Part shown: positions 47,372 through 57,889 of the stretch, piece after piece
Layout: every line of letters begins with the position of its first letter
How positions within the stretch are numbered: the stretch's first letter is position 1
Assembly (NCBI GenBank): GCA_039881145.1
Contig: JAYKKI010000095.1
Span: forward strand, 6,314,501 to 6,378,500
Source of the DNA: Druceiella hillmani
Lineage: Eukaryota > Arthropoda > Insecta > Lepidoptera > Hepialidae
Direction: 5' to 3'
Length of the DNA stretch: 64,000 nucleotides
Translations under genes and position numbers: made by a program
Notes under the pieces: model-generated
Told to the model about the DNA's origin: nothing
Seen by the model: the letters and a program-made list of their open reading frames with translations, nothing else
The model's database searches: none

Positions 47372-47842
47372 AAACTTGAGTAGGGAGTTACTTAAATAAA
47401 TTAATTTAATAACATTCTCGTTTAGAGATACGTCTGCATAATAATTTATTCATAATACACTCTGCTCATTTCTATTTCATTATATTTAATGCCTTAAATC
47501 AACTTCAAACCAATTTAGAATCTTTGTCTACATTTTTTTAATTATTCCAGCTTAATTAAAATTAATAAATTACAACGAATAAATAAGAAATATATCTGTC
47601 TTAAGATTTAGCACCATTACGCGCCATTAAAGAGGATATAAAATAATTCGGAAGCAAGTGGTCGATTACCTAACTGTGCATTATTATAAACTACCTACAA
47701 TAATGATTTTTGTACGGTATAAGAAAAAAACTTTAGAAAAATATATATTTTAAAAATATTTTAAATGGAGAAAAAAAATATTAATTTACTTTTTGTCGTG
47801 AAAAATAAATGATATAAACAAACAAAGTGAATTTTCTCGGGA
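47372..47842 (+). repeat. Paralogous segment, copy 2 (without inverted insertion)
   Basis: Direct, about 3.07 kb downstream of copy 1 at 44304. It reads TGTCTTAAG directly into ATTTAGCACC where copy 1 has 54 extra bases. It shows the ancestral arrangement. Confidence 0.92.
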
Positions 47843-48074
47843 AACGCAAACCAGTAAACATGTTTTTGTAACGTCCCAAGTATTATTGTTTAATTTTATT
47901 TACGGACTTTATTTTTAGACTGTAAAACTTCGGTTTATTTTGTTTACAGCCCTTATAATTAACGCTCCACGCACATTCCACCACTTTGCTTAACCAACGT
48001 GCCTAATTTATTAATATCGTGGGAGTTTTAAAGAAAATCTTCGTAGACCTTTTTGGGAAAATTGATTTTTTATT
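47843..48074. other. Unique non-coding DNA
   Basis: No feature recognised. Confidence 0.35.
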
Positions 48075-48455
48075 ATTTCTAGGGTTTCATACTTCAAGAC
48101 GACCCTTGTAAAATCACTCACGTATCCGTCTGTATCCGTGTGTCTGTAACAGAGACGAAATCGCTTGATATAGAAAATTTCAATAAAATATAATAAAATT
48201 ACAATATAATAAAAATAAAATATAATAAAAATTATAATAAAATTACAAGGAACATTCTCAGTCTCGTCAGTTTTTTGAGATATTCCCGATAATATGTCCC
48301 CCCCCCCCCCGTTTTATTATACAGGTATTATTAAATATTCATTGCGCTGGGAAGTCCATATTAGTGATGAATTATGATAAATAAAGTAATTTCATTTGAA
48401 ACGAGGTACGGAACCCTCGACGCGCGGCTCAGACTCGCACTTGGTCGGTTTTTAT
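48075..48455 (+). mobile_element. Short GGGTTCCGTA / GGTACGGAACCCTCG interspersed element
   Basis: The left end is AGGGTTTCATACTTCAA and the right end ACGAGGTACGGAACCCTCGA, then GGCTCAGACTCGCACTTGG and TCGGTTTTT. Inside is an AT-rich expansion (about 48183-48245, ATAATAAAATTACA units) and a C13 run. Related pieces lie at 7010, 11774, 22285 and 27385. From memory this family is abundant in Lepidoptera; it has no coding capacity. Confidence 0.7.
48298..48310. repeat. C13 homopolymer
   Basis: Thirteen consecutive C in an otherwise AT-rich element. Confidence 0.97.
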
Positions 48456-48589
48456 TATTATTTTTTAATATTGCGCTCATTTACCTTACATAATTCTCGA
48501 AATTGTAAGAGAATGTAATACTCACAAATATCAAATTTGTTCGAAATTATTACAGCGGTTTCGGTATTAGACTTTATGAAGGACACTCA

Positions 48590-48885
48590 GGGAGATACTC
48601 ATGCATACATGCACATGAACACATATGATCTTACGCATACACATATGCATATGTATACATAGGAAGATACGCATGCACACATGCACATGAATACATAGGA
48701 AGATACGCATGCACACATGCAGATGAACCCATACGAAGATACGCATGCACACATGCACAAGAACAGAACACAGATATGCATGCACACATGCACATGAACA
48801 CATATGATCATACGCATACAAACATGCACATGAATACGTATAAAGATACGCATGCAAACGCGAGTGCATGTATGCAAGCATTCAC
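48590..48885. repeat. 36-bp minisatellite of ATACGCATGCACACATGCAC type
   Basis: GAAGATACGCATGCACACATG starts at 48663, 48699 and 48735, a 36-bp period; outer copies are diverged. GCATGCACACATGC is itself nearly palindromic, and the sequence largely alternates purine and pyrimidine, so it may favour Z-DNA or cruciforms. The Cys/Met-rich 104- and 92-codon minus-strand frames are read through the repeat and are not genes. Confidence 0.93.
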
Positions 48886-49400
48886 ATATTTTTCATTATC
48901 GTGTTTTTTACTCTATTAGAACTTTTTAATGAATTTTCGTTAAAATCTCGTTTTTTGGCGGTTATAACGCTTTCTTTACACTTATTGTCGCTTGAACATA
49001 AACCGTTTAGTTTTATTTATTAGATATTACATTTAAAATTTAAAAAAATATTCAATTTTACGTCACTATATTTTTGTACAATTGAATCATATTTTTCGTA
49101 TTAAGGATAGTGAGCAAAAAATTATTCAGTATTTATGCAACTAAAAAGTTAATAATTGTATCAAATAATATTAACTAATAATAAAAATTAAACGATATTA
49201 CTGAGAGTGTTATGAAAATTCTAAAAGCATTTCGTTAAAAACGACAAACAACTATTTTTCGAACAGAAATCTTACATATATGTTCTTATTAAACCCTTGT
49301 CATTTTCATACTCTACTTACTTCATAATACATTTTTACAATTATTTGAATAAAATCTTTTAAAAACTGAAAACTTCAAACAAATATTCAAGGTAAAATCA
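48886..49400. other. AT-rich unique non-coding DNA
   Basis: No feature recognised. Confidence 0.35.
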
Positions 49401-49407
49401 AAAGTTT

Positions 49408-49466
49408 CCGCCCGCCCACCACAGTCAGCCCATATCCATTGCGCATTTCGGACGACTATTGAGTGC
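49408..49466 (+). repeat. Short dispersed repeat, copy 1
   Basis: CCGCCCGCCCACCA...GCGCATTTCGGACGACTATTGAGTG matches 50239-50298 (CCGCCCGCCCACCA...GCGTTTTTTGGACGACTGTTTGAGTG). GC-rich against its flanks. Confidence 0.65.
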
Positions 49467-49591
49467 ACAATCGAAATCGAAAGTTTTAATTGTTCGCTTA
49501 ATAAAATCATTTTAATTACAAAAGAACTTATATAGTAAACACTACAAAATTGTCGTAAAAATTGCGACTACTTTAACGTTTCTAAATTGTT

Positions 49592-49637
49592 ATTTATAAT
49601 TGCGATATTATACAATTTATAATTGCGATATTATACC
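49592..49637. repeat. Short tandem duplication (27-bp period)
   Basis: TTTATAATTGCGATATTATAC occurs twice in succession. Confidence 0.85.
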
Positions 49638-50238
49638 TTAATGTCGCAAATGTGTGTTAAAAAATTATTTTCTTCATGTTTAAAAACTTACCTTATTCTG
49701 AATGCAATATTAACGAATTGATTGATGGGTAACATTAATTTCAAGGTAACAATGCATTTAAGTCCAATAATATAGTTCAAATCGAATTGCTTAGAGAGTG
49801 CATATAAGAATCATTCGCAGCTCTGTGCGGGGAAATCATATAAAAATCATGAAGCATGTCTTAATTTAATTGTTATACTTAACTCAGACACCGCTTCTAA
49901 TTTCCTGATGCTCTGATTAATTAGTGCTGATGATTAATTACCGATAATTATTACTAATTTAGCGATAAAGTACCATTATATGTTTACTCTTATTTTTGGT
50001 CAGCTAAAACACATCTCAAGGCGCGCTGTACTATGAACATTCGTATTCGTAACAAACTAATGCTGGTCACAAAATGCGCTCCAAAAATAGCTAAAGTAAT
50101 TTTTCTATACTTCCGGAGCTTTTTGCATTTTTTTATAAATTGAGAGATTTGACATTTTTTTCGGCAAAGCAGTAGGACTGCTAGAATCAAATTCGTATCA
50201 GTCGCTGTGATTGATGTGCGCTTGCTGATCGCTGCCTG

Positions 50239-50298
50239 CCGCCCGCCCACCATAATCCGCCAAACCCGTCGCGTTTTTTGGACGACTGTTTGAGTGTT
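50239..50298 (+). repeat. Short dispersed repeat, copy 2
   Basis: See copy 1 at 49408; same orientation, ~830 bp apart. Both may be ends of an unrecognised element, or a duplicated regulatory motif block. Confidence 0.65.
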
Positions 50299-50715
50299 TT
50301 TTTTTCACTTTTTATTAGCATTTGCTAAACACAGCTGTGATCAAAATCAATTTTGTTCAAAGTGAACTTTTATAGATATCTTTGATTCTTAACAGTTCGC
50401 TATGGAATCTAAATTGATTAATTAATGTCCTCTTTTTGACGTCGAACTCTTTTTACCCAGATTTAGTTGGAAATCCTTGCAAAGTATGATGCGACAACTT
50501 TTGAGCGCGTATATCTTCTTAACTAATAATCGTAGCACATTTAGACTTCAAAGTATTATTTCATGTGGCGGAATTATTGCTACATGAGTATGTATTGAGC
50601 CAAAACACTAAAACTTCGGAACTTAGTGTTGTGGAATACCGCAACAAGCCATCAGTGAGACGATATAAAATTAACTATACATTATAATACAACACTGAAT
50701 AATATAACTATTAAC
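50299..50715. other. Unique non-coding DNA
   Basis: No feature recognised. Confidence 0.35.
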
Positions 50716-50718
50716 GTA

Positions 50719-50910
50719 ATAGTAACTAAATTAACAAATTATTTAGATATTAGAGAAAAGGAGAGGATAGGATGAAGCAGTTATAAGGAATCATGATCGG
50801 AATATTTTGTCATACGATTTTTTAAGATAAACTCGACTATGCATTTGGAATGTTTGAATCAAATTAATTCCAGAGTTTAGCAGCTATAAAGTGAAGGACG
50901 ACTATAGGCC
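50719..50910 (+). mobile_element. Dispersed repeat copy (paralogue at 13176)
   Basis: ATAGTAACTAAATTAACAA...TCAAATTAATTCCAGAGTTTAGCAGC parallels 13176-13375. It runs straight into the tandem pair at 50916, which may be the rest of the same element. Confidence 0.6.
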
Positions 50911-50915
50911 GTAAT

Positions 50916-51455
50916 TCTGTGTTTAGGAATCCGGAGAATGAGGAAAGATTAGAATAATAATACAAGGCCTTGAGTTCCTAGGGCTTTAGATCTAGAATTA
51001 AGCTTAAGTGGGTTACTAAGATTTTCAATGTACTGAAGAGAAGACATAGAATTTATAAATTGTGCCAGTCATGTACTATATTATTAGTTATATTATATAA
51101 TAAGTTTCAAATTTCCGCTTCTTTAATCTTTAATACTATAAAATAATTTTTTGGTTTGTATACCGTGTTCTCCTATGTTATTAATTATATTATATAAGTG
51201 TTGTGTTTAGGAATACGGAGAGTGAAGAGAGATTAGGAACGCAATTCAAGGCTGAAGCTCCTAGAGCTTAAGGTCTAGAATTGAGCTATTGAAGGGAAGA
51301 CATTGAATATGGAAATTGCGCCAGTTATGTACTATATTTTAGTTATATTATGTAATAAGTTTCAAATTTCCGCTTCTTTAATCTTTAATACACCGCATTA
51401 CAAAGTTAGCTAAACACAGTTCACGTGAATTGTATACTGTGTTCTCCTATTGGAG
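50916..51455. repeat. ~285-bp direct duplication
   Basis: Copy 1 (50916-51200) and copy 2 (51201-51455) share TGTGTTTAGGAAT[C/A]CGGAGA, GAAGACAT[A/T]GAAT, ATGTACTATATT, AAGTTTCAAATTTCCGCTTC and GTGTTCTCCTAT in order. Confidence 0.88.
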
Positions 51456-51572
51456 AAACGAATTAAAAAAAATTAACACCATCTACTCGATATTGTTCGC
51501 ACTAAATTCTGTTGCGAAAAGGGAAAAAAATGTAGGAAATAAACATCTATTGTTAATTTAATAAACTTTATT

Positions 51573-51722
51573 AAAAGTATTTATTTACAAAAGGAAATCT
51601 AAAAGTAGTAGCAACTGTGCTGCAACTCTGTAATATGCCTCTACTGTGCCCTAGAGGCATATTACAGAGTTGCAGCACAGTTGCTACTACTTTTAGATTT
51701 CCTTTTGTAAATAAATACTTTT
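51573..51722. repeat. Perfect 71-bp-arm inverted repeat, 8-nt loop
   Basis: Arms 51573-51643 and 51652-51722 are exact reverse complements around CTGTGCCC. It is the longest perfect hairpin in the window, with no other copy of the arm. It could be a hairpin-RNA source, a new foldback element or an inverted duplication. TTAA occurs at or near both ends (51571 and 51723) but slightly out of register, so a TTAA-type target duplication is not supported. Confidence 0.96.
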
Positions 51723-52078
51723 TTAAAAATTTAAATAAAATATTACTAACACGTAACCTTTTCATTCGACATATCAATTTTTTTTGAGATTTTAGTTTAC
51801 TTTTATTTGAACTTTTTAAGTTATTTTCCAGTTTGTCAAGTTATTTTCCATTTTTGTCACGTGGTAAGTACGATTTTGATATAAAATACACAGCGTCAAT
51901 ATTTTGTTAAATGTTCTATTTCTATTTTATAATTTGTTTTATTCGTTTAGAATTATTTTTTTTATATTTAAATAAAGAAAATTATTTCTTTAATACTTTT
52001 TTTTTTCAATTTCCCTCAATTTTAACGTAGTCGTGTGGTTAACGTAAATCCTTTGTTGTTTCATCTATTAAAGTAATG

Positions 52079-52409
52079 TATATGTGTTACCTTTTCTATT
52101 ATCGTGTAAATGTATATTATATTATATTATATTATATTATATTATATTATATTATATTATATTATATTATATTATATTATATTATATTATATTATATTAT
52201 ATTATATTATATTATATTATATTATATTATATTATATTATATTATATTATATTATATTATATTATATTATATTATATTATATTATATTATATTATATTAT
52301 CGTGTAAATTTATATTATATTATATTATAGGGTAAATGTATATGTGTTAATTCTTCTATTATCTTGAAAATAGATCTTTTTCAAGATAATAGAAAAGGTA
52401 ACACATATA
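52079..52409. repeat. Inverted repeats bracketing a pentanucleotide array
   Basis: 52079-52103 and 52385-52409 are perfect 25-bp inverted repeats (TATATGTGTTACC...CTATTATC). A third, diverged copy at 52340-52366 forms a local hairpin with the right one (52331-52370 with 52378-52418, about 36 of 40 matching, loop TAGATCT). Confidence 0.9.
52110..52329. repeat. (ATTAT)n microsatellite, ~38 copies
   Basis: Pure ATTAT units run from 52111 to 52300, then CGTGTAAATT and four more units. The three YYIIL-type frames are artefacts. Confidence 0.98.
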
Positions 52410-52599
52410 AATTTACACTTCTATAACTACGAAAAAAACAATCTTACTTGACGTTTCGCAGTAAAGTAAAACTAATCATAAAGACGTGTCTCTTTTTATT
52501 GACCTCCGAAGATACAATACATGTACGTCACAAGTGTTTTGAATATATAAATTAACTGTGAATAAGTGGTGTAATTTGATTCGTAAATGAAACACAAAA

Positions 52600-53290
52600 T
52601 AGTTCACATTTAACTTTCGTTTACTGCCGGCAATTAAACCGTGAATGAAACAACTTTGCACGAGTTATATTTCTCGTGAAATTAAATCGAACTCATACTT
52701 TCGTTTTACATTTCAATTTGTAATCGACCACTCGGCCCCGATATTAGATTTCCACATGTCGGCAACCCACATCGCGGCCCGCTCCTTATCAATTCGATAT
52801 TTATATGTTTTCTCAAGAACCATTTCAAATATTTCATACCGCACTGTGTTTATCATGATAATGTAATGTAAAAATGCTAAATGTGCCGTTAAACAGTCCG
52901 CCGTTGATATCATTGGTTCGTTCGTGAATAATTGATACGATGTAAAGAGTAATATTTATACATGTAAAGAGTAATATTTATACATGTAAATATTTAGTGG
53001 ACAAAGGAACATATTATATAAATATACATAAATGGGGTCGAGCAAATAATTCATATGGCGGAGGCGTGAAATAGTTCGTATAAAAATTTCTCTGGTCGAA
53101 TATAATGTTTAATACATTGTTGTATACATGGTTAATTCATTACGTACGCTTTGTTTGCCTCGCATGTTAAACTACTTTATTCGTTGACCTGTAGTGTTTA
53201 TTATTTACGTGGACCGAACGTGCCGGGAGCGGCGTACTGTTGAATATAAACCAGTTTGGCCTTCATGACACTATTTTCAATTATAATCAA
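52600..53290. other. Unique, less AT-rich region (candidate cis-regulatory DNA)
   Basis: No transposon similarity or satellite except a 22-bp TGTAAAGAGTAATATTTATACA repeat (52941, 52963, partial 52985). It contains TTTATCATGATAATG (GATA-type), TGTAAATATTT (forkhead-type) and CCGTTGATATCATTGG. Open frames of 73 and 66 codons overlap on opposite strands with no domain. Regulatory function is inference from composition and motifs. Confidence 0.28.
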
Positions 53291-54730
53291 AATACTGCCG
53301 TTGAAAACTTTTTACCTTTTCATTAGTCAAGAATAATTACAGTAGATGATTATTTTTCTTCACTAATCTAAGATTATACAGTGTCAGTTTGAAAAATTGG
53401 TTCAATATGATGGAATGTATTTACAGTTAATACATGTTAATACGTTGACTCTCACTGAAAGAATAAAAATATATTCGATATACGTATACTTCTTGAGTCC
53501 TTTTAAACACATATGACTTTTTATTGACATGAAATGAATTTACATAAAAACAATAGGTTTGTGTTAAATACTTATATATTAAATTCATGAATGTACAGTA
53601 CATAATATACTATAGAAACTCTTACACTAAATAGTATAATACTTTAGAACAGTGTCACAAATATAGATATAAAAAAATGTTATCACCGCAATGACAACTG
53701 AATCTAAAACGGTTTTTTAGTGATTCTGGCTTAATGTTTTACTTCATCTATAAAGCAAGCAAGATGGAATTAATAAGCGATAGTACTTAGGATTGACGAT
53801 AGTTTTTCGTAAGGAACTTCCAGGAAAAATTTAGGACTACTCTGGTTTTCAGATCTCGGAATCAAATTTTTGCAGCCAGGCTTAGATTATCTTAAAAACT
53901 ACATTGTGAGTTAACGAAAATAATTAATATGAAAATAGGAAAAAAGAAATCGAATGGGTTTTCCGAGCGCATAAGGATATTTTCCTACCATCTGTGAGAC
54001 AGGGACAAAACAAATAATTGAATTTGTTTAGATAAATTTAACATTAAGTTATTGAAATAAACATGTGTTTAAAGTGCAAATGATATCAAAAATCGAATTT
54101 CTATATTTCAAGTTAAAACCTGGATAAAGTAAATCGTATTTTTCGAGTCCAAAATATATCGAATACGCGGATTCTGAAGGCGTTCCAATTTTTTAGGACG
54201 ATAAACGATCAAAACATAAAAGTGGAAAGTGTTTGAAAAAGGTGGACTTAAATTCTATCAGCTTAAGAAAGTTGAAGTCGCTGAATGAAAGTATTCTTTT
54301 TGAAAATGTTTCTCTATATCATTCGATCGAAATAGCCAGCTTTCGCCAAAACCTTTGTCGATCAGTAGACATAAGCCAATAAGTTAGCATGAATGATATT
54401 GGTTAGATGTTGATAAATTGAATAGCTTAATTTTCAAAAGCTGTCTTAGACTACCGACGATAATAGTTTGCTACTTAATTGGATTGACAGAATCATTTTA
54501 TGAGCCCAGTGACCAGTAGAAGTGAGGTCCTCGTTACTAGTTGTATGTGAGTTCTTTTAGCTATATACTATAACTGCTCGTGCGGTAGTTTGAGTATATA
54601 TTTGCAAGTCATTAGCGTAATTAATTTACATAGTTCTTGCAATTCCATTAACGAATACTGAATGGTATACGGAATTTTTCATTGGAGTAAATAATTATCG
54701 CGGTGTGGCAATAGAATTTAATTTTTAAAG
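53291..54730. other. Unique non-coding DNA
   Basis: About 1.4 kb without recognised gene or repeat. Confidence 0.4.
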
Positions 54731-54736
54731 TGACAG

Positions 54737-54937
54737 TGAATACACATAAACACCCACGCACGTAAGTACGCACGCACACTCGCAAGTAATCTAGCTAAAT
54801 AGCACACCCGCTAACAATCACGCACATACATTCAGACTCGCATAAGCACACGCACATATAAATGCGCGTGCGCACACACACACGCGCACGCACGCACGTC
54901 CATTCACACGCGAGTATGCACAAAAGCACGCACGCAC
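54737..54937. repeat. CA/CG-rich alternating purine-pyrimidine tract
   Basis: Degenerate CACGCA, GCACAC and ACACGCGC units. Strong alternation, for example GCGCGTGCGCACACACACAC, favours left-handed DNA under supercoiling. It abuts the palindrome at 54938. Confidence 0.9.
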
Positions 54938-54997
54938 AGAATGCATTTCACATTTTGATTTTGAACGCGTTCAAAATCAAAATGTGAAATGCATTCT
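54938..54997. repeat. Perfect 60-bp palindrome, no spacer
   Basis: Each of 30 positions pairs about a centre between 54967 and 54968 (AACG|CGTT). With zero spacer it can extrude as a cruciform, and such palindromes are usually unstable. Confidence 0.97.
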
Positions 54998-55679
54998 ACC
55001 AAGAAGCTTTCAAGTGGAACCATTTGTTACATTCAACCGAGTGCATTATTAATAAGATTTTGTAATTAAACTGTTTGTAACAGACGGTGTCAATGATTTA
55101 GGTGTGGGTTCAGTCGGTTCAGTGGCCAGTTTGAATTAATCTTCTTAAACGTTACCGACTCGCTATCAAAATATATGAAAAGCCGCGTGCTTCGGTCGAA
55201 TTTATTATGAAATATGGCTTGCAAAGCATTGTACAACCGCAATACGGAATACAAAGATATTGTGTTCATAATCTTGACTCGAATACCAACGATGTAGCTT
55301 ATAATAGCTACAATCAATTCCTACCGCGGAAATGCTATTGCCTAATCTATTTATACTTTTATTTCCATGTTCCTTGACAAATCATTAAATTAATATTGTT
55401 ATGCTTATTCAAAATAAAGTCTTTATTAGATTAATTTATATTTTAATTTAATTGTAAATTTGAAATGATATTTGACAGAAATATACACATAACATATGTG
55501 TGTTCATTTCAAAAATTTGCGTAATAAAATAAATTATAATTAAAAAGATTTCTAAAATAAAAAGGATTTTTTGACTCCTTTTTACTAGAGAAAAATTTTT
55601 ATAAAAGTCGAGAGTATGTTTGAATTTAAATTATATTTTCACAAATGATATCATGGTAAATATACTTTACAAATTGCCC
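54998..55679. other. AT-rich unique non-coding DNA
   Basis: The 75-codon minus-strand frame at 55090-55317 has no recognisable domain. Confidence 0.35.
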
Positions 55680-55860
55680 ACTTGAAGATGTTTTCATACA
55701 ACGAAGCCTAGGTCGCGGTTAAGAATTTAAATAAAGTAGAAATAACACTACATTACGCAGTTTCATTTAGTTGTGAATAAAAATTAAGTGATAATTAATT
55801 TCTACAAAATTAATGCCAAATATATTTAATCATATTTACGAGTAATTTTTACTTTCGTCT
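55680..55860 (+). repeat. Dispersed repeat family, copy 2 (single-arm form)
   Basis: ACTTGAAGATGTTTTCATACA, AAGTAGAAATAACACTACAT and CTACAAAATTAATGCCAAATA match 895-1010 in order, but no inverted partner is present upstream. It represents the non-palindromic form. Confidence 0.78.
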
Positions 55861-56410
55861 TAAATAATATTATTACTTTTAAATGATATATTAATTCACT
55901 TTTTATTTAATATTCAAAATATACGGGTAGGAAAAAAAATTGCAATGATTTTAATTACTTATAAATTATTGTTAACAAAAAAGCAAGCATCTCATTAGTT
56001 ATCTTTTTGTTATTGAACCCTCTTGTTTCTAAGCTATATATATTTTATAAATTTTGGAGGAATCCTTTGTAGCTTTCAATGCTTGGAATAGTACAACTGT
56101 GATGATAGGGTTCCTATGATACCTTAAATATTATATACGTACATCTTTCGTCTGGAAATATAAATACAGATAACAGATTGCTTTCGAACTTAAAACATCG
56201 ATATTTATTAACGAATAAAAAAAAACAATGAAATAAAAATAACCAGCCGGGCTATAAGATTTAAGTGCGATGTAACAATTGTTGAAACAGTGTCATGTTA
56301 ACATCAAACGAGTTCACGAATGTTCATATTCGTTATTCGAATTGTCGTAAATGAATATTACCGTAGGTCGATACTTCTACGTACCACAAATTTCAATATC
56401 AATGTCAATA
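55861..56410. other. AT-rich unique non-coding DNA
   Basis: No feature recognised. Confidence 0.35.
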
Positions 56411-56414
56411 CATC

Positions 56415-56499
56415 ATGAACATTAATGTTACATGAGCATTAATGTTACATGAACATTAATGTTACATGAACATTAATGTTACATGAACATTAATGTTAC
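56415..56499. repeat. 17-bp tandem repeat with palindromic core, 5 copies
   Basis: ATGAACATTAATGTTAC repeats; four of five units contain the perfect palindrome AACATTAATGTT (the second has GCATTAATGTT). Confidence 0.96.
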
Positions 56500-56889
56500 A
56501 TAAGCACTGATAATTTCAAATTCATAATGAATAGATACCGAAACAAAAAAAAATAGAATTACAAAAGTGCATTTTATACAACAATCCGTTGCTACCTGCT
56601 CATCCCGGCTTTACCTGGGTATAAAGGGACAATGACAGTATCTTATCTTAATTGTTTTTTATAAAACAATTATTTACGATTTAGATGAAAAAGGTGTTTT
56701 TTTTTAATTTTTCTCTAATAGTTTAAATACAAATTATCATATTTCTACCTTAATGATTTAAAAATTTCCATACAATCTTTCATCTCAACTTTACACCTCC
56801 AAGGATAAAATTAGGAAAATATTTCTTATAAAGCCAAGAGCAATCAATATGTGTGCTCTGAAATTACCCCCTAGCCCTTCCCCTGCATA

Positions 56890-57165
56890 TTTTCTATTAC
56901 TTCCAAGATGTGAGCGTTCACAATGTGACGTATTTTCGTAATATAGTAATTTAAAAGCGATTCACAATGTGACATATTTTATATTCATCGTGCGATGAAA
57001 GTGATCTCCGTCTATTAGTTACCAACATTCGAGTACTCATAATGTGACACATTTTCGTCATATCAAACACTGAAAGTGACATTTATCTATCATTTTCGAA
57101 AATATGAGCACCCACACTGTGACATATTTTCATTGTATCGTTCTCTGAATGTGACCCCCGTCTAA
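56890..57165. repeat. Decayed minisatellite of CACAATGTGACATATTTTCGT type
   Basis: Four diverged units near 56917, 56970, 57038 and 57112 share C[A/T]CA[A/T/C][A/T]GTGAC[A/G][C/T]ATTTT, followed by GTGA(C/T)-rich spacers (GTGATCTCCGTCTA, GTGACCCCCGTCTA). Confidence 0.65.
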
Positions 57166-57745
57166 TATTAGGAAAGATGTAGTTTTACAGTCATAAAGCT
57201 CCTAAAAATAATTTTGTTACACTCACATTAGTAAAATCGTAGAAAAACCTATTAAAAAAATTAAGAAAAAGATAAAATAAAAGTCTATACACTTATATGT
57301 TACTTGTCTCTCGCTACACATTTGTATTAATGCGATAACGACGGCAACAATATTTAAAACTATTTATTTGGAATATCAACGACTTTAAAAGCATAAAAAG
57401 AAATTTAAAAAAAGATTGATAACCAGTAAGAAATTAAAATAATCTCCTCCAAGTGAATGTTTAATACATTTTATTTAAATTATATAAACAATATTTACAA
57501 ACTTGTTTGTGCTTTTTAGATATTATTTTTTATGGATGCGATGTATTTTAATATTTAAAACGTGATGCAAAAAGTTTTTTCTTGAATGTTTTAGCCTCTT
57601 ATAAATTTAAATTAACTGCATTAAAAACAAAATGCTGACGGAGCTATTTGTTACAATTCAAGTTCGATCGTTTTTTTTTGCTTTGACATATACATAATTC
57701 AATTTTTATCTTCTGCAGGCCTCAGAAACACATTTCTCTTGATTT
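57166..57745. other. AT-rich unique non-coding DNA
   Basis: No feature recognised. Confidence 0.35.
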
Positions 57746-57749
57746 TAAT

Positions 57750-57798
57750 CAATCCTTTAAGCGTAGTACATAAAGACTTTACTACGCTTAAAGGATTG
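57750..57798. repeat. Perfect 19-bp-arm inverted repeat, 11-nt loop
   Basis: 57750-57768 (CAATCCTTTAAGCGTAGTA) pairs exactly with 57780-57798. Confidence 0.92.
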
Positions 57799-57844
57799 TT
57801 AATCCTGCGTATTTTATATTGTATTAACTTACGTGAAGATTTTA

Positions 57845-57889
57845 ATTCCATGTATAAACGAAGTGTATAGCTCCGTTTATACATGGAAT
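57845..57889. repeat. Perfect 16-bp-arm inverted repeat, 13-nt loop
   Basis: 57845-57860 (ATTCCATGTATAAACG) pairs exactly with 57874-57889. Its arm is unrelated to the hairpin 47 bp to the left. Confidence 0.9.

Noticed and set aside
48567..48881. Cys/Met-rich 92-104-codon ORFs resembling a disulphide-rich peptide
   Set aside because: They are read through a 36-bp minisatellite of GCATGCACACATG units. No signal peptide or unique sequence.
51571..51726. piggyBac-type MITE with TTAA target duplication around the 71-bp hairpin
   Set aside because: TTAA is present on both sides but offset by about two bases relative to the arms, and the arms have no piggyBac-like terminal motif.
52076..52335. 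Three overlapping YYIIL-repeat ORFs
   Set aside because: Translation of an (ATTAT)n microsatellite in all frames.
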